Of a stretch of DNA of 64,000 nt, positions 37,840-46,834 are shown piece after piece. Source of the DNA: Ostreococcus lucimarinus CCE9901 (taxonomy: Eukaryota; Chlorophyta; Mamiellophyceae; Mamiellales; Bathycoccaceae); contig NC_009361.1 of NCBI RefSeq assembly GCF_000092065.1, positions 372,001 to 436,000 on the forward strand, written 5' to 3'. The notes under the pieces are model-generated. The model did no database searches. It saw only the letters and a program-made list of their open reading frames with translations, and was not told the DNA's origin. How positions within the stretch are numbered: position 1 is the first letter of the stretch; each line of letters starts with the position of its first letter. The position numbers and the translations under genes were made by a program.

Positions 37840-40800
37840 CTAATTCGTCATCTCCTCGCCTTCTCCTCGTAATTCTCGCCTGTGAACGATTTCTTCGGAG
37901 AATGCGCACGTTGCATCCAACAATGTCGCCGCGGCGTAGGCGATTCGCACGACTGGGAAGTCCTCTTGCGGGTTCAAGTACTCTCGGAATTGGTCTCGTT
38001 GAAGGGAGCCCTTCCAGATGGAAATGTCTCCGACGTCCTCGGGGGCGTTTTCGTCGTTATTCCAGCTATCATCGACTTCCTCGTCTTCGTCCTCGTCCTC
38101 GTCGTCGTCTTCCTCGCTATCGAGTTGTTGACGACGACGTTCTTCCACGGCTTCAGCGATGATTTCCTTCGGCAACAAAGCTGCGAGTTTTCGACGAGCG
38201 AGCTTCCACGAACTCATATCCTTACCCGTGTGCTTCAAAACGAGCGCCTCGAGCGTGGCCTTCGAGAGTTCATCCGGCGCTTCCGGTTGCTTTTCACGCT
38301 CAATCTTTTCACGCTCAGCCGCAAGCTTGAACTCTTTGATTTGGCATTCAAAGTATTTCTCCTCGAGGTGAAGAAGACTTTCGGCAACGTACGAGTTATG
38401 GGCATTCTTCAACTTGTTGCGGAACGTTCTCCAGTCAACGTCGGTTTCCAGACCAATTCGCTCAGCGTTGATGCACATAGTGTCCATGCACTTTCTCGCA
38501 GCGGTGATGACTGCACCTTCGTCGCAAGCGAGATCAGCAGCGGGACGCGTGGCGACGTACGCGTCGTTGGACGGAGCCGTGCGAGATCTCGCAGAACGAC
38601 GTTCACCACCCTCAAGCTGCGCCGCAAATCGCGCATCACGTTCTTCTTGAGTTTCTGCCAATAGTTTGAACGCGTCAGCGATGGTAACCTTGCGCTTCTC
38701 GAGCTGCTTTTTCAAACCGAGTTCGCGAACACCTTTTTCGCACAGCGCATCCACCAAAGCGTCGACGGCTTCCTGCGAGTTGTACACGCCCCATTCGCCC
38801 GAGAACGACTGCACGTACACGGCATCTTTACGTCCGCCAAAATTCCACCAGTAAGTCGCGAGATGTCGATCCATACCGAGAGGTCTCGCTCGAACCTGGC
38901 ACGCCGCGTCTTCCGCCGCGCGCTTAATCTCGCGATCCCGACTGCGCTTCTCCTCCAGCTCGAGCTTCCGTCGGGCCTCTTCTTCGACAGCTTCTTTCTT
39001 GCGCTTGATCTCCGACTCAGTCGCTTTTTGCATGCGGACTTCCTTCGAACGATCGCTCTCGTATTCTTCGCGTTCGCGATCGAGTTCTGCTTGAACCTTG
39101 GCGACTTCGTTCTTCCAAGCCATGAGCGTGTGTCTGTCATCCGGATGGCCCTTGTACTCGCGAAGGCGTTCCGGCAGCTCAAACATAGGCTCAGACGCAT
39201 CCTCCATCGTGACATCTTCCTTGACTTCGTCGTCCTTGGTTTCTTTTGCGTCTTCTTCGATCTTGACATCGCCCTCTGGGTTTGCGCCCACCTTGGCCGC
39301 CTCAGCCGCCGCTTTCGCGGCGCGTTTCTCCTCGGCGATTCGTTCACGCTCTCGTTTTCGCTCTTCTTTCTCAGCCTTTTCAACGATACGTCGGTTTGCG
39401 ACAGCTTTAAGTCTGGCCTCGTGGCGTTCGCTTCGGAAAATGTCCGCTTGCTGCATGCGTGACGAGATGATGTCGCGGCACACGTCGCCTTGAAGTGCCA
39501 AATCGGCCAAAGCTCGAAGTAAAACGAGATGATCGGCGTTTGAAAGTTTGTCCCACGTACTCTTTGCAAGTTTGGTGGCGACCTCGACCGCTTTTTTTCC
39601 GTGTGCTTCTTCACCCCCGTGCAAGATGAGTTTGCGGGCCACCTCCGGCCAGTTGAGATTGTTCACGATGCGGTTCAAACGCGCCACGAAACGCCCAGGA
39701 CCACTCGCCGCGGGAGTCAATGCTTCGTAAATGATGCTCAAGTATAGCTCGGCGAGCGTCGATCGAGACTTGGGGGTATTCTCAAACATCGCGTTCACGC
39801 CTTCGACATTGGTCAATCCTTGCGGCGCTTGAATTCCAGCGCCAAAAACGCTGATAAACTCGGCGACGAAAGCTTCTTCCGCGAGGACTTGCCCGTTTGC
39901 CAACGGAACCGGAGCTGGAATTGGTTTGAGCAAGGTTTCTAGAGGTACACCCGTCTCCTTTGACTCCTCCGCGAGCTCGACGGCTAAAATGTCGTCGTCT
40001 AAAGGATAGCGCGCAGCCTTTTCCTTGGCCGCCTTTTCCTCCGCCTTGGCCTTGTCTCGTTCGGCTTTTTCAGTTTCGCGCTGTTTCGCTCGCTCAGCCT
40101 TTTCTTCTTCTTTCAAGCGGTTCTTCTCCTCAATCAGACGAGCGCGTTCGGCGTCGCGTTCTCCCTTGGCCATGAGCCTGAGTTTTTCCCGTTCAATCTG
40201 ATTTTCAATCGCGGCCAACTTTTGCCCGAAGAGCTGCGTCATTTTCTCGTCGAGGGCGGTGATTTTCTCATTCACAGCCTTGATCGCGTCTTCACCTTCG
40301 ACTGAGGCCTTTTCTTTCATCAATTGAATTCGATCTCGAGTGATTTCGTGGACGATTTCTGCGCGCTCGACGGTGCCTTCCGCCAACCTGAGCTGTTGCT
40401 GAGCCTTGCTGACGGCGCTCGTGAGCTGTTCGCGCTTTTTGTTCAACTTCGTCGACGCTTCGCGAATTTCCTTCTTGCGTTGCGACACGTACACGTCCTG
40501 CGCTCTCTTCACACGAGCGCGCTCGGTTTCCACAGATTTCCTCCACGCGATTAAAAACTTGCGATCATCCGGTCCCGTGTACACGCGGTACTCCTTATCC
40601 AGGACGTCGCTCGGCGCCTCTGGCTCGCACAAGATGTCTTCGGCACTTTTCGACTGCACGACGCTATCCGTCGAAGGATTGGCTTCGAACTCTTCCAACG
40701 CCTTGCTAGCCCTTTCAAGCGCGTTCTTCGCCTTCTCCACCTGCTGCTTGGCCTTTTTCAAGTCGCCCGCGTTCTGCTTGAGCTTTTCCGTCCACGCCAA

Positions 40801-41481
40801 AAGCATGGCCTTTTCGTCGCCGTCCATCGACTCTAAAATCGCGGAGAACCCTCCTCGCACGCGCGGTGCTTTCGCCTTTCTCTCTCTCGGTTCCTTCTCG
40901 CTCTCCGCCTTGCGCTTGGTTCCCGCGGGCAGTCCGACGTGCGCGCGCAACGCCCACTTGTTTTTCGTCCCCGGCATCCGCACGAAGCACTGATCGTGCG
41001 ACAACCCACTGGCCAACACCGTCTTATTCTTCCCCACGTTCACTCCAGCCTTGGTGCCCATCTCGTAAAGTTCGTTCGCGTCCATCAATTTCGGCCACGC
41101 CGCCTCGAGCATTTTAAACACCTCCGCCTTCAGCGTCCCCGCCTTGAACCGCGCTCGATCGGCATCGATGGAAAACGCGCTCGCCTCTACCGCGGGCAAA
41201 CCTTCAACGTCCGCCCCCTCGATCCCACCGACCTGCGCGCCGCGCTCCGTCGATCGCGACGCCCGTCTTCGTCCGCGCGAGACTTCAAAGTCGTCGTCGT
41301 CGTCGTCGTCGTCCCCGTCGCCGTCCTCTCCATCTTCCTCCTCCTCCTCCTCGTCCGAGTCTTCGACGTTCGCGTCGTCATCATCTTTCGCGCCGTCGTC
41401 GCCCGCTCGCGCCCGCGCCGCGTCCCCCCCTCGCGCGTCGTCGTCGTCGTCGTCGCGTCGCGCATCTCTCGCGAGCGTCAT
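37840..41481 (-). CDS. HARE-HTH / DDT / WHIM chromatin-remodelling-associated protein
   Basis: About 1213 residues. An acidic N-terminus (long Asp/Glu run near 30-75) precedes a HARE-HTH fold (FKAGTLKAEVFKMLEAAWPK ... NKWALRAHVG). Extended Lys/Glu coiled coils follow, then a DDT-like domain (EEAFVAEFISVFGAGIQAPQ ... LAELYLSIIYEAL) and WHIM1 (DHLVLLRALADLALQGDVCR). Further on are WHIM2/3 (GMDRHLATYWWNFGGRKDAV) and an acidic tail. DDT-WHIM proteins bind ISWI ATPases and read linker DNA; plant RLT proteins pair DDT with a HARE-type module. It should be nuclear. The Met at 41479-41481 was chosen; the frame opens to 41676, close to the telo-box and the divergent gene. Confidence 0.85.
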   Translation of the reverse strand: MTLARDARRDDDDDDARGGDAARARAGDDGAKDDDDANVEDSDEEEEEEDGEDGDGDDDDDDDDFEVSRGRRRASRSTERGAQVGGIEGADVEGLPAVEASAFSIDADRARFKAGTLKAEVFKMLEAAWPKLMDANELYEMGTKAGVNVGKNKTVLASGLSHDQCFVRMPGTKNKWALRAHVGLPAGTKRKAESEKEPRERKAKAPRVRGGFSAILESMDGDEKAMLLAWTEKLKQNAGDLKKAKQQVEKAKNALERASKALEEFEANPSTDSVVQSKSAEDILCEPEAPSDVLDKEYRVYTGPDDRKFLIAWRKSVETERARVKRAQDVYVSQRKKEIREASTKLNKKREQLTSAVSKAQQQLRLAEGTVERAEIVHEITRDRIQLMKEKASVEGEDAIKAVNEKITALDEKMTQLFGQKLAAIENQIEREKLRLMAKGERDAERARLIEEKNRLKEEEKAERAKQRETEKAERDKAKAEEKAAKEKAARYPLDDDILAVELAEESKETGVPLETLLKPIPAPVPLANGQVLAEEAFVAEFISVFGAGIQAPQGLTNVEGVNAMFENTPKSRSTLAELYLSIIYEALTPAASGPGRFVARLNRIVNNLNWPEVARKLILHGGEEAHGKKAVEVATKLAKSTWDKLSNADHLVLLRALADLALQGDVCRDIISSRMQQADIFRSERHEARLKAVANRRIVEKAEKEERKRERERIAEEKRAAKAAAEAAKVGANPEGDVKIEEDAKETKDDEVKEDVTMEDASEPMFELPERLREYKGHPDDRHTLMAWKNEVAKVQAELDREREEYESDRSKEVRMQKATESEIKRKKEAVEEEARRKLELEEKRSRDREIKRAAEDAACQVRARPLGMDRHLATYWWNFGGRKDAVYVQSFSGEWGVYNSQEAVDALVDALCEKGVRELGLKKQLEKRKVTIADAFKLLAETQEERDARFAAQLEGGERRSARSRTAPSNDAYVATRPAADLACDEGAVITAARKCMDTMCINAERIGLETDVDWRTFRNKLKNAHNSYVAESLLHLEEKYFECQIKEFKLAAEREKIEREKQPEAPDELSKATLEALVLKHTGKDMSSWKLARRKLAALLPKEIIAEAVEERRRQQLDSEEDDDEDEDEDEEVDDSWNNDENAPEDVGDISIWKGSLQRDQFREYLNPQEDFPVVRIAYAAATLLDATCAFSEEIVHRRELRGEGEEMTN

Positions 41482-41690
41482 CGCGCGTCCCTCGCGATCG
41501 CGCGCGTCGTTCCCGCGATCGCGCGCGTCGCTCGCTCGCGTTCCGCCGCGCGCGGACGATCGAGACCGACGCGCGCGCTCGCGCGTGTCGCGCCTCGGCG
41601 CGGCGTCGTGTGTCGCCGCGCGCGTCGCGCGTCGCCGCGCGCGGTCGTCGCGGTCGTGTTTCCAAATTCTACACACGGACCATTCGCGAG

Positions 41691-41704
41691 GGTTTAGGGT
41701 TTAG
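41691..41704. promoter_or_regulatory. Telo-box: two tandem TTTAGGG-like units
   Basis: GGTTTAGGGTTTAG contains one complete TTTAGGG and most of a second, the plant-type telomere unit. It lies 48 bp before the PsbP-like start codon and in the divergent promoter shared with the DDT-domain gene. Telo-boxes are known promoter elements in plants; function here is inference. Confidence 0.55.
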
Positions 41705-41751
41705 ACGCGCGCGCGCCGATCGCGATCGACGTCACGCCACGACTCGACGCG

Positions 41752-42435
41752 ATGCGCGCGGCGACGACGACCCTCGCGCCCGCGCGCGCGACGACGCGCA
41801 GGACGCGAACGACGCGGACCGATGCGCGACGCGCGGTGACGCGCGCGGCGACGAAAGCGACGACGGACGTGACGACGACGACGCGGCGGGAACTCGCGGC
41901 GAAGACGCTCGCGGCGATGGCGCTCACGGCGACGCCGACGATCGGCGCGTTCGCGGGACCGGCGCACGCGCTGAGCGGGATGAACGCGGTGAAGGACACG
42001 CGCGAGGGGTACGAGTTCCTGTACCCGGTGGGATGGCAAGAGATTCAGGTGGACGGGCAGGCGGCGGTGTACAAGGATATCATCGAACCCCTGGAGAGCG
42101 TGGCGTTGAACGTGTACCCGACGCAACGGGAGAGCGTGAAGGACATCGGAACGGCGGATGAGGTGGCGAAGACGCTGGTCGGGAAGGCGCTCACCGCGCC
42201 GGGGGCGCAGGCGAAGGTGCTGGCGACGAGCGAACGCACGGATAAGGACGGACACCTGTATTACCAGTTTGAGTTTGTCACGAAGACGCAGAGCTACGAG
42301 AGACACGCGCTGACGGTGGTGACGGTGACGCAAGGAAAGTTCTACACGCTCACCACGGGCTCGAGCGAGAAGCGCTGGAAGAAGATGAAGGAACGCCTTC
42401 TCGCGACGGTTGGCTCGTTCAGCGTCTACTATTAA
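41752..42435 (+). CDS. PsbP-like thylakoid lumen protein (PPL/PPD type)
   Basis: 227 residues. A Thr/Arg-rich transit peptide is followed by RRELAAKTLAAMALTATP and a hydrophobic stretch ending AHALS. This is a twin-arginine lumenal signal with an Ala-x-Ala-type cleavage site near residue 75. The mature part carries the PsbP fold: DTREGYEFLYPVGWQEIQVD, VYKDIIEPLESVALNVYP and GKFYTLTTGSSEKRW. PsbP-like proteins assist photosystem II or NDH complexes from the lumenal side; the exact subgroup is not resolved. It is divergent from the DDT-domain gene. Confidence 0.9.
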   Translation: MRAATTTLAPARATTRRTRTTRTDARRAVTRAATKATTDVTTTTRRELAAKTLAAMALTATPTIGAFAGPAHALSGMNAVKDTREGYEFLYPVGWQEIQVDGQAAVYKDIIEPLESVALNVYPTQRESVKDIGTADEVAKTLVGKALTAPGAQAKVLATSERTDKDGHLYYQFEFVTKTQSYERHALTVVTVTQGKFYTLTTGSSEKRWKKMKERLLATVGSFSVYY

Positions 42436-42544
42436 ACGCGTAGGCGTCGCCGCGAACGAGCGCTTCTATCGCGAGCCGCAGCTTCCTTTGAAATTATTGA
42501 TATGAAATAATACAAACACAAACAAAATCAACCATCGCGAACCA

Positions 42545-44077
42545 TCATACACTGCGCGGTTTCGGCGCGCGCTTACCACCGCCGCGTCGCGGAGCGCATT
42601 CGGGCGCGGCGCGAACGACTTCGCCCCCCTTCGTCGCGATGTCGTTGATCTTCACCCCGAGATTCCTCTCGAAACGCTCGAGCACGAACGCCTCTTGCGG
42701 CTCCGCGATGGTAACCACCACACCAGGGCTTCCCATGCGCCCAGTTCGCCCGGCGCGGTGCACGTAATGGGTCTCGTCCGTCGGCAGCTCGAGGTTAAAG
42801 ACGGCGTCGCAGTCGTCCACGTCCAATCCGCGCGCGGCGAGGTCGGAGACCACGAGCGCGCGAAACTCGCCGCGACGGAACTTGGCGAGTTCTTTTTGTC
42901 GTTCCATTTTATCCATTCCCCCGTGCAAGACACCCACTGGCATGCGCCGCGCGCTGAGTTTAGCCTGGACCTCTTCCAAGCGTCGACCAAAGTTGCAAAA
43001 AATCAACGCACGTTGCACGTCGGTGGCGTGAATGGCGCGACGAAGTTCGTCCACTTTGTGTCGGCGCTCAGAAATCACAGAGCAGTGCGTGATGTGCGGA
43101 GGGAGGCTGACGACGCCCTGCATGCGCTCCTGCCGCGCCGCCGCCGACGCGCTCTTCTCGTCTCTCGCGTCGGCGACGTCCGCTTCCTCTACTTCCTCGT
43201 CCTCCCCGGGCGTCGTCAAAGCCGTCGGCGACGGCTTGTCGTACGTCGCGACGATGTGCGTCAGGTTTGGCGCGAGATACGAGTACGCATCGAGCGTTTC
43301 TTGCTTCAACGTCGCGCTCACGATGACCGTCTGTCGTCCGCCCGGCACCGCTTTGCCCGTGTGTTCGCTGATTCTCGCCATGTCTCTTCGAAAGTTACTC
43401 GCCAACAGATCGTCCGCCTCATCGACGACCAACGTTTTCACCCCGTGCGTTTGTAAAATGCCCGTGCGCGAGAGCTCGGCCAATCTTCCCGGCGTCCCGA
43501 CGACGATGAGCGGGCGCTTTCGTCGAATCGCCTCCTCCTGCCTCTTCGCGTTCGCCCCTCCGATCGCCTGCTGCGTGATCTCCCGCCCCAGATCTCCCAA
43601 CAACCGCTCAACCTGTCGCACGATCTGCATCGCCAACTCCTGCGACGGCGCGACGACGAGCGCTCGCACGCCGTTCCCCGCGTCTCTCCGCACCGTCCCC
43701 GTCTCGTCGTCCACGATGTCGCAAATCACCGGCAGCAGATACGCCAGCGTCTTCCCGCTCCCCGTGTGCGACTGCATCGCCACGTTCTCCCCCCGCGCGA
43801 TCGCCGGCATCGCCGCGCGCTGCGCGATCGACGGCGTCTCGACGCCCGCGCGCTCGAGCGCGCGCGTCAGCCGCGCGCCCACCCCCAGATCCCTAAACGT
43901 CGTCCGCGCCGCCGCCTCCGCGCCGTCCGTCGTCGCGCTCGCCCGTCCCGCGTCCCGCGCGAGTCCACGCGCGTTCGTTCGCGCCGCGCCGTCGCGCGTC
44001 GTCTCTCGTCGCGCCGTCGCGCGTCGCAGACGGCGCGCCCATCGTCTCGCCGCCGTCGGCGTCGCGCGCGTCAGCAT
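42545..44077 (-). CDS. DEAD-box ATP-dependent RNA helicase, probably organellar
   Basis: 510 residues with the full set of helicase motifs: Q motif (PSIAQRAAMPAIARG), motif I SHTGSGKT, Ia APSQELAMQ, Ib TPGR, II VDEADD, III SAT, V VSDLAARGLDVDD and VI HRAGRTGRMG. An acidic insertion (EDEEVEEADVADARDEKSAS) lies between the two RecA lobes. The ~65-residue N-terminus is Arg/Ala/Thr-rich, fitting import into plastid or mitochondrion. The Met at 44075-44077 (MLTRATPTAARRW) was chosen over upstream Mets near the divergent diacylglycerol kinase gene. Substrate RNA unknown. Confidence 0.9.
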   Translation of the reverse strand: MLTRATPTAARRWARRLRRATARRETTRDGAARTNARGLARDAGRASATTDGAEAAARTTFRDLGVGARLTRALERAGVETPSIAQRAAMPAIARGENVAMQSHTGSGKTLAYLLPVICDIVDDETGTVRRDAGNGVRALVVAPSQELAMQIVRQVERLLGDLGREITQQAIGGANAKRQEEAIRRKRPLIVVGTPGRLAELSRTGILQTHGVKTLVVDEADDLLASNFRRDMARISEHTGKAVPGGRQTVIVSATLKQETLDAYSYLAPNLTHIVATYDKPSPTALTTPGEDEEVEEADVADARDEKSASAAARQERMQGVVSLPPHITHCSVISERRHKVDELRRAIHATDVQRALIFCNFGRRLEEVQAKLSARRMPVGVLHGGMDKMERQKELAKFRRGEFRALVVSDLAARGLDVDDCDAVFNLELPTDETHYVHRAGRTGRMGSPGVVVTIAEPQEAFVLERFERNLGVKINDIATKGGEVVRAAPECAPRRGGGKRAPKPRSV

Positions 44078-44248
44078 CGCGTCGCCGCGCGTCGCTCGCG
44101 CGTCGCGCCGCGCCGTCGCGCGTCCGTCGCGGTCGTCCGAGACGTTCGAGACGCTCGGCGCGCTCGCTCGGCGCGCGCGCGTCTCGCGGCGGCACTTCGC
44201 GGCGCGACGCCTCGCGCGTCGGGCGATTTTCCGCAAAGCGAGCGCCCC

Positions 44249-46024
44249 ATGGCGCCCGGCGCGAACGCGAGCGTCATCGACGCCGTGCGGCGCGCGAGAG
44301 AGGCGTCGCGGACGTGGATCATCGATCTCGACGCGCGGTGCGCCGCGAGCGACGCGAACGCGTCGTCGCTCACGGGATGGATGCTGAACCTGACGGCGGT
44401 GGCGGAGCGCGCGCCGCTGCGCGCGTACGTCCCGCGGTGGACGCCCGAGCTCTGGGTGCGGATGACGTGCACGGTGACGGCGGCGCTGATCGGCGCGCAG
44501 TGGGTGCTGGTGAAACTGGTGCGGTTGCGACGGGCGCAGCAGGGGTGGTGGTATTACCTGAGACGGTCGCGACACGCGCGGTTGATTTTACCGCCCGAGT
44601 GCGTGACGGAGGCGCCGATGCGATCGCCGCTGAACCGGGTGACGAGGAAGATAAACAAGTACATAAAAAAGAAGGGTGGACCGTTGGGACGAATGTCGAG
44701 CGGTGTGGACGCGTATTCGCCGATTTTGAGCGTGGACACGGAGGCGTTGCCGGAGGACGCGATGCCGCTGTTGGTGTTCGTGAACTCGAAGAGCGGGGGG
44801 CAGATGGGAACGTACATGCTCGAGTCGCTGCGGTCGAATTTAAATCCGCTGCAAGTGGTGGATTTACACAACACCGGTCCAAAGGCGGCGTTGAAGCTCT
44901 TCGCCAACGTGCCAAACGTACGAATTTTAGTCGCGGGGGGAGACGGAACGGTGGCGTGGATTTTGCAAACGCTCGACGAAATCGACGTTCCGAAGAAGCC
45001 ACCGGTGGGTGTTTTGCCTCTGGGCACCGGGAACGACTTGGCGAGAGTACTGGGATGGGGTGGTGGGTACTCGAACGAGCTCATCTCTGAACTTTTAGTG
45101 CAAGTGCTCGAGGCGCACCCCGCGCTGCTGGATCGCTGGCAGGTGGAAATCACCGCCAACGAGCCGCCGAAAACGCCAAGCAAGTTCGCATCCGCGGCTG
45201 GGTTACCGGCGGCGCCGCCCTTGCCGAAGAAGAAGGAGATTGTTTTCCAAAACTATCTCGGCATCGGCGTAGACGCGCAGGCGGCGCTGCGCTTCCATAG
45301 AACTCGCAACTTGCGACCTCAATTGTTTTTTAGCGCGATGACGAACAAACTGCTGTATGGAGCGTTCGGGGCAAAAGATGTCCTCGAGCACTCTTGCGCA
45401 GGTTTGCACCGAAGCATTAGAATTTACGCCGATGGCGTGCGACAGACGATTCCGCCCGAAGCCGAGGGAATCATTTTGCTCAACATCAACTCCTTCGCGG
45501 GCGGCGTGCGGATGTGGGAACGCGACGGGTCGTACGGTGTGTCTTCGATGCAGGACGGCATGGTGGACATCGTCGTCGTGCACGGTGCCTTGCACTTGGG
45601 TCAGCTGAACATTGGCGTCGACAAACCCGTGCGCATTTGTCAAGCGCGGGAAGTCCGCGTCGTCGTCGATCGCAAAATCCCCATGCACGTCGACGGCGAG
45701 CCGTGGGAGCAACCCGCGTGCACGATGGATATTAAACTGAGAAATAAAGCCACGATGCTCCGTCGAACCGCGGACGTGCGCGGGATGACGGTGATCGAGA
45801 TGCAAAACACCCTCGATTGGGCGTGCAAAGAGGACATAATCTCCGAGCCCCAGCGCGAGCAAATCATGGTCGAAGCCTACCGCCGCGCCGACGCCCGCTC
45901 GATGGAAAACGGCCATCGCCGTTCGGGTTTGCACCGCCGATCGGGCAGCATCGGCAACCTCTTAAACGCCAAGAGTTCGTCTTACAGCCAGCTCTTCGCC
46001 GGCGACGGCTTCGGTCTCGGGTAG
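44249..46024 (+). CDS. Diacylglycerol kinase without C1 domains
   Basis: 591 residues. One hydrophobic segment (about 72-95) follows a short N-terminus and would anchor the protein. Catalytic DAGKc domain: PLLVFVNSKSGGQMG, then VAGGDGTVAWIL with the ATP-binding GGDGT, and LPLGTGNDLARVLGWGGGY. Accessory domain: IVFQNYLGIGVDAQAALRFH ... EGIILLNINSFAGGVRMW ... RKIPMHVDGEPWEQP. It phosphorylates diacylglycerol to phosphatidic acid. No Cys-rich C1 domains are present, as in the simpler plant DGK clusters. The start overlaps no other gene and lies 171 bp from the divergent helicase start. Confidence 0.93.
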   Translation: MAPGANASVIDAVRRAREASRTWIIDLDARCAASDANASSLTGWMLNLTAVAERAPLRAYVPRWTPELWVRMTCTVTAALIGAQWVLVKLVRLRRAQQGWWYYLRRSRHARLILPPECVTEAPMRSPLNRVTRKINKYIKKKGGPLGRMSSGVDAYSPILSVDTEALPEDAMPLLVFVNSKSGGQMGTYMLESLRSNLNPLQVVDLHNTGPKAALKLFANVPNVRILVAGGDGTVAWILQTLDEIDVPKKPPVGVLPLGTGNDLARVLGWGGGYSNELISELLVQVLEAHPALLDRWQVEITANEPPKTPSKFASAAGLPAAPPLPKKKEIVFQNYLGIGVDAQAALRFHRTRNLRPQLFFSAMTNKLLYGAFGAKDVLEHSCAGLHRSIRIYADGVRQTIPPEAEGIILLNINSFAGGVRMWERDGSYGVSSMQDGMVDIVVVHGALHLGQLNIGVDKPVRICQAREVRVVVDRKIPMHVDGEPWEQPACTMDIKLRNKATMLRRTADVRGMTVIEMQNTLDWACKEDIISEPQREQIMVEAYRRADARSMENGHRRSGLHRRSGSIGNLLNAKSSSYSQLFAGDGFGLG

Positions 46025-46110
46025 TCTTTCAGCGTTGTAACATATCTCGGCTCTCGCGCGCGCCGTCCGCGCCTTCGTCTCCTCTCGAGCGCCAGACCAA
46101 CCCTCGCGCG

Positions 46111-46701
46111 ATGGCGAAGTGGGGCGAGGGCGACAGCCGATGGATCGTCGACGAGCGACGCGACGGCACGAACATCAACGGTTGGCACTGGGAGGTGCGT
46201 CCTCGACGCGCCGCGCTCGGATCGCGCGTCGAACGCGCACTGACGACGAACGAACGACGACGACGACGACAGGAACGAAACATGATGAAGTGGTCTCGAG
46301 AACGCATCGAAAGCTTGCTCGTCGGCGTCGATCTCGACGTCCCGGTGAGCGAGGGTCGAGCGACGGTGACGGAACTGTCGAAATTCGAGGGAGACTCGAG
46401 CGTGAGCACGCGCAAGGGAGGTAAAAAGTTTGGATGCTTTGACCTGAGCTTCACGGCGAAGTGGCGCGGCGTCGTCGGCGTCGCGGCGGATTCGACGGAG
46501 GATGAAGACGAGGTGAAGGGGGAGATTGTGGTGAAAGAATTTTGCTCGACGAATGATGAGGATGAATACGACTTCGCGGTGTCGGCGAAGGATGGGAAGT
46601 CCGAGTCGAAGGCGTTGTTGAAATCTCGCGTCGAAAAGAGCGTCGAGGCTATTTTGCTTCCAAAGCTTCGCCAGTTTTGCGAAGAGTTGAAGGAGATGTG
46701 A
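46111..46701 (+). CDS. Aha1 N-domain Hsp90 cochaperone; join(46111..46194,46273..46701)
   Basis: 170 residues after splicing. Exon 1 gives the diagnostic MAKWGEGDSRWIVDERRDGT and ends at NGWHWE. Exon 2 resumes with ERNMMKWSRERIESLL, exactly as in Aha1. VTELSKFEGDSSVSTRKGGK follows. Aha1 proteins bind the middle domain of Hsp90 and stimulate its ATPase. The C-terminal AHSA1-type domain is absent, so the protein resembles yeast Hch1, which also has only the N-domain. The stop follows FCEELKEM. It lies 86 bp after the diacylglycerol kinase gene on the same strand. Confidence 0.92.
   Translation: MAKWGEGDSRWIVDERRDGTNINGWHWEVRPRRAALGSRVERALTTNERRRRRQERNMMKWSRERIESLLVGVDLDVPVSEGRATVTELSKFEGDSSVSTRKGGKKFGCFDLSFTAKWRGVVGVAADSTEDEDEVKGEIVVKEFCSTNDEDEYDFAVSAKDGKSESKALLKSRVEKSVEAILLPKLRQFCEELKEM
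46195..46272 (+). other. 78-nt stop-free intron in the Aha1-like gene
   Basis: Donor GTGCGT, CTGAC branch-like site near 46240, acceptor ACAG. The length is a multiple of three with no in-frame stop, so retention would insert 26 residues. Confidence 0.85.
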
Positions 46702-46834
46702 ACGACTGAACGACATAGCGATCGGAATTAGCAACGAAGATCACACCACGATTATTTACCGTATAGCACGTTGTACATGTTATTTTCTTTGATTAAAAGA
46801 AAAGCGCGGCTACAAGGGTACAAGCGCGGCGTCG

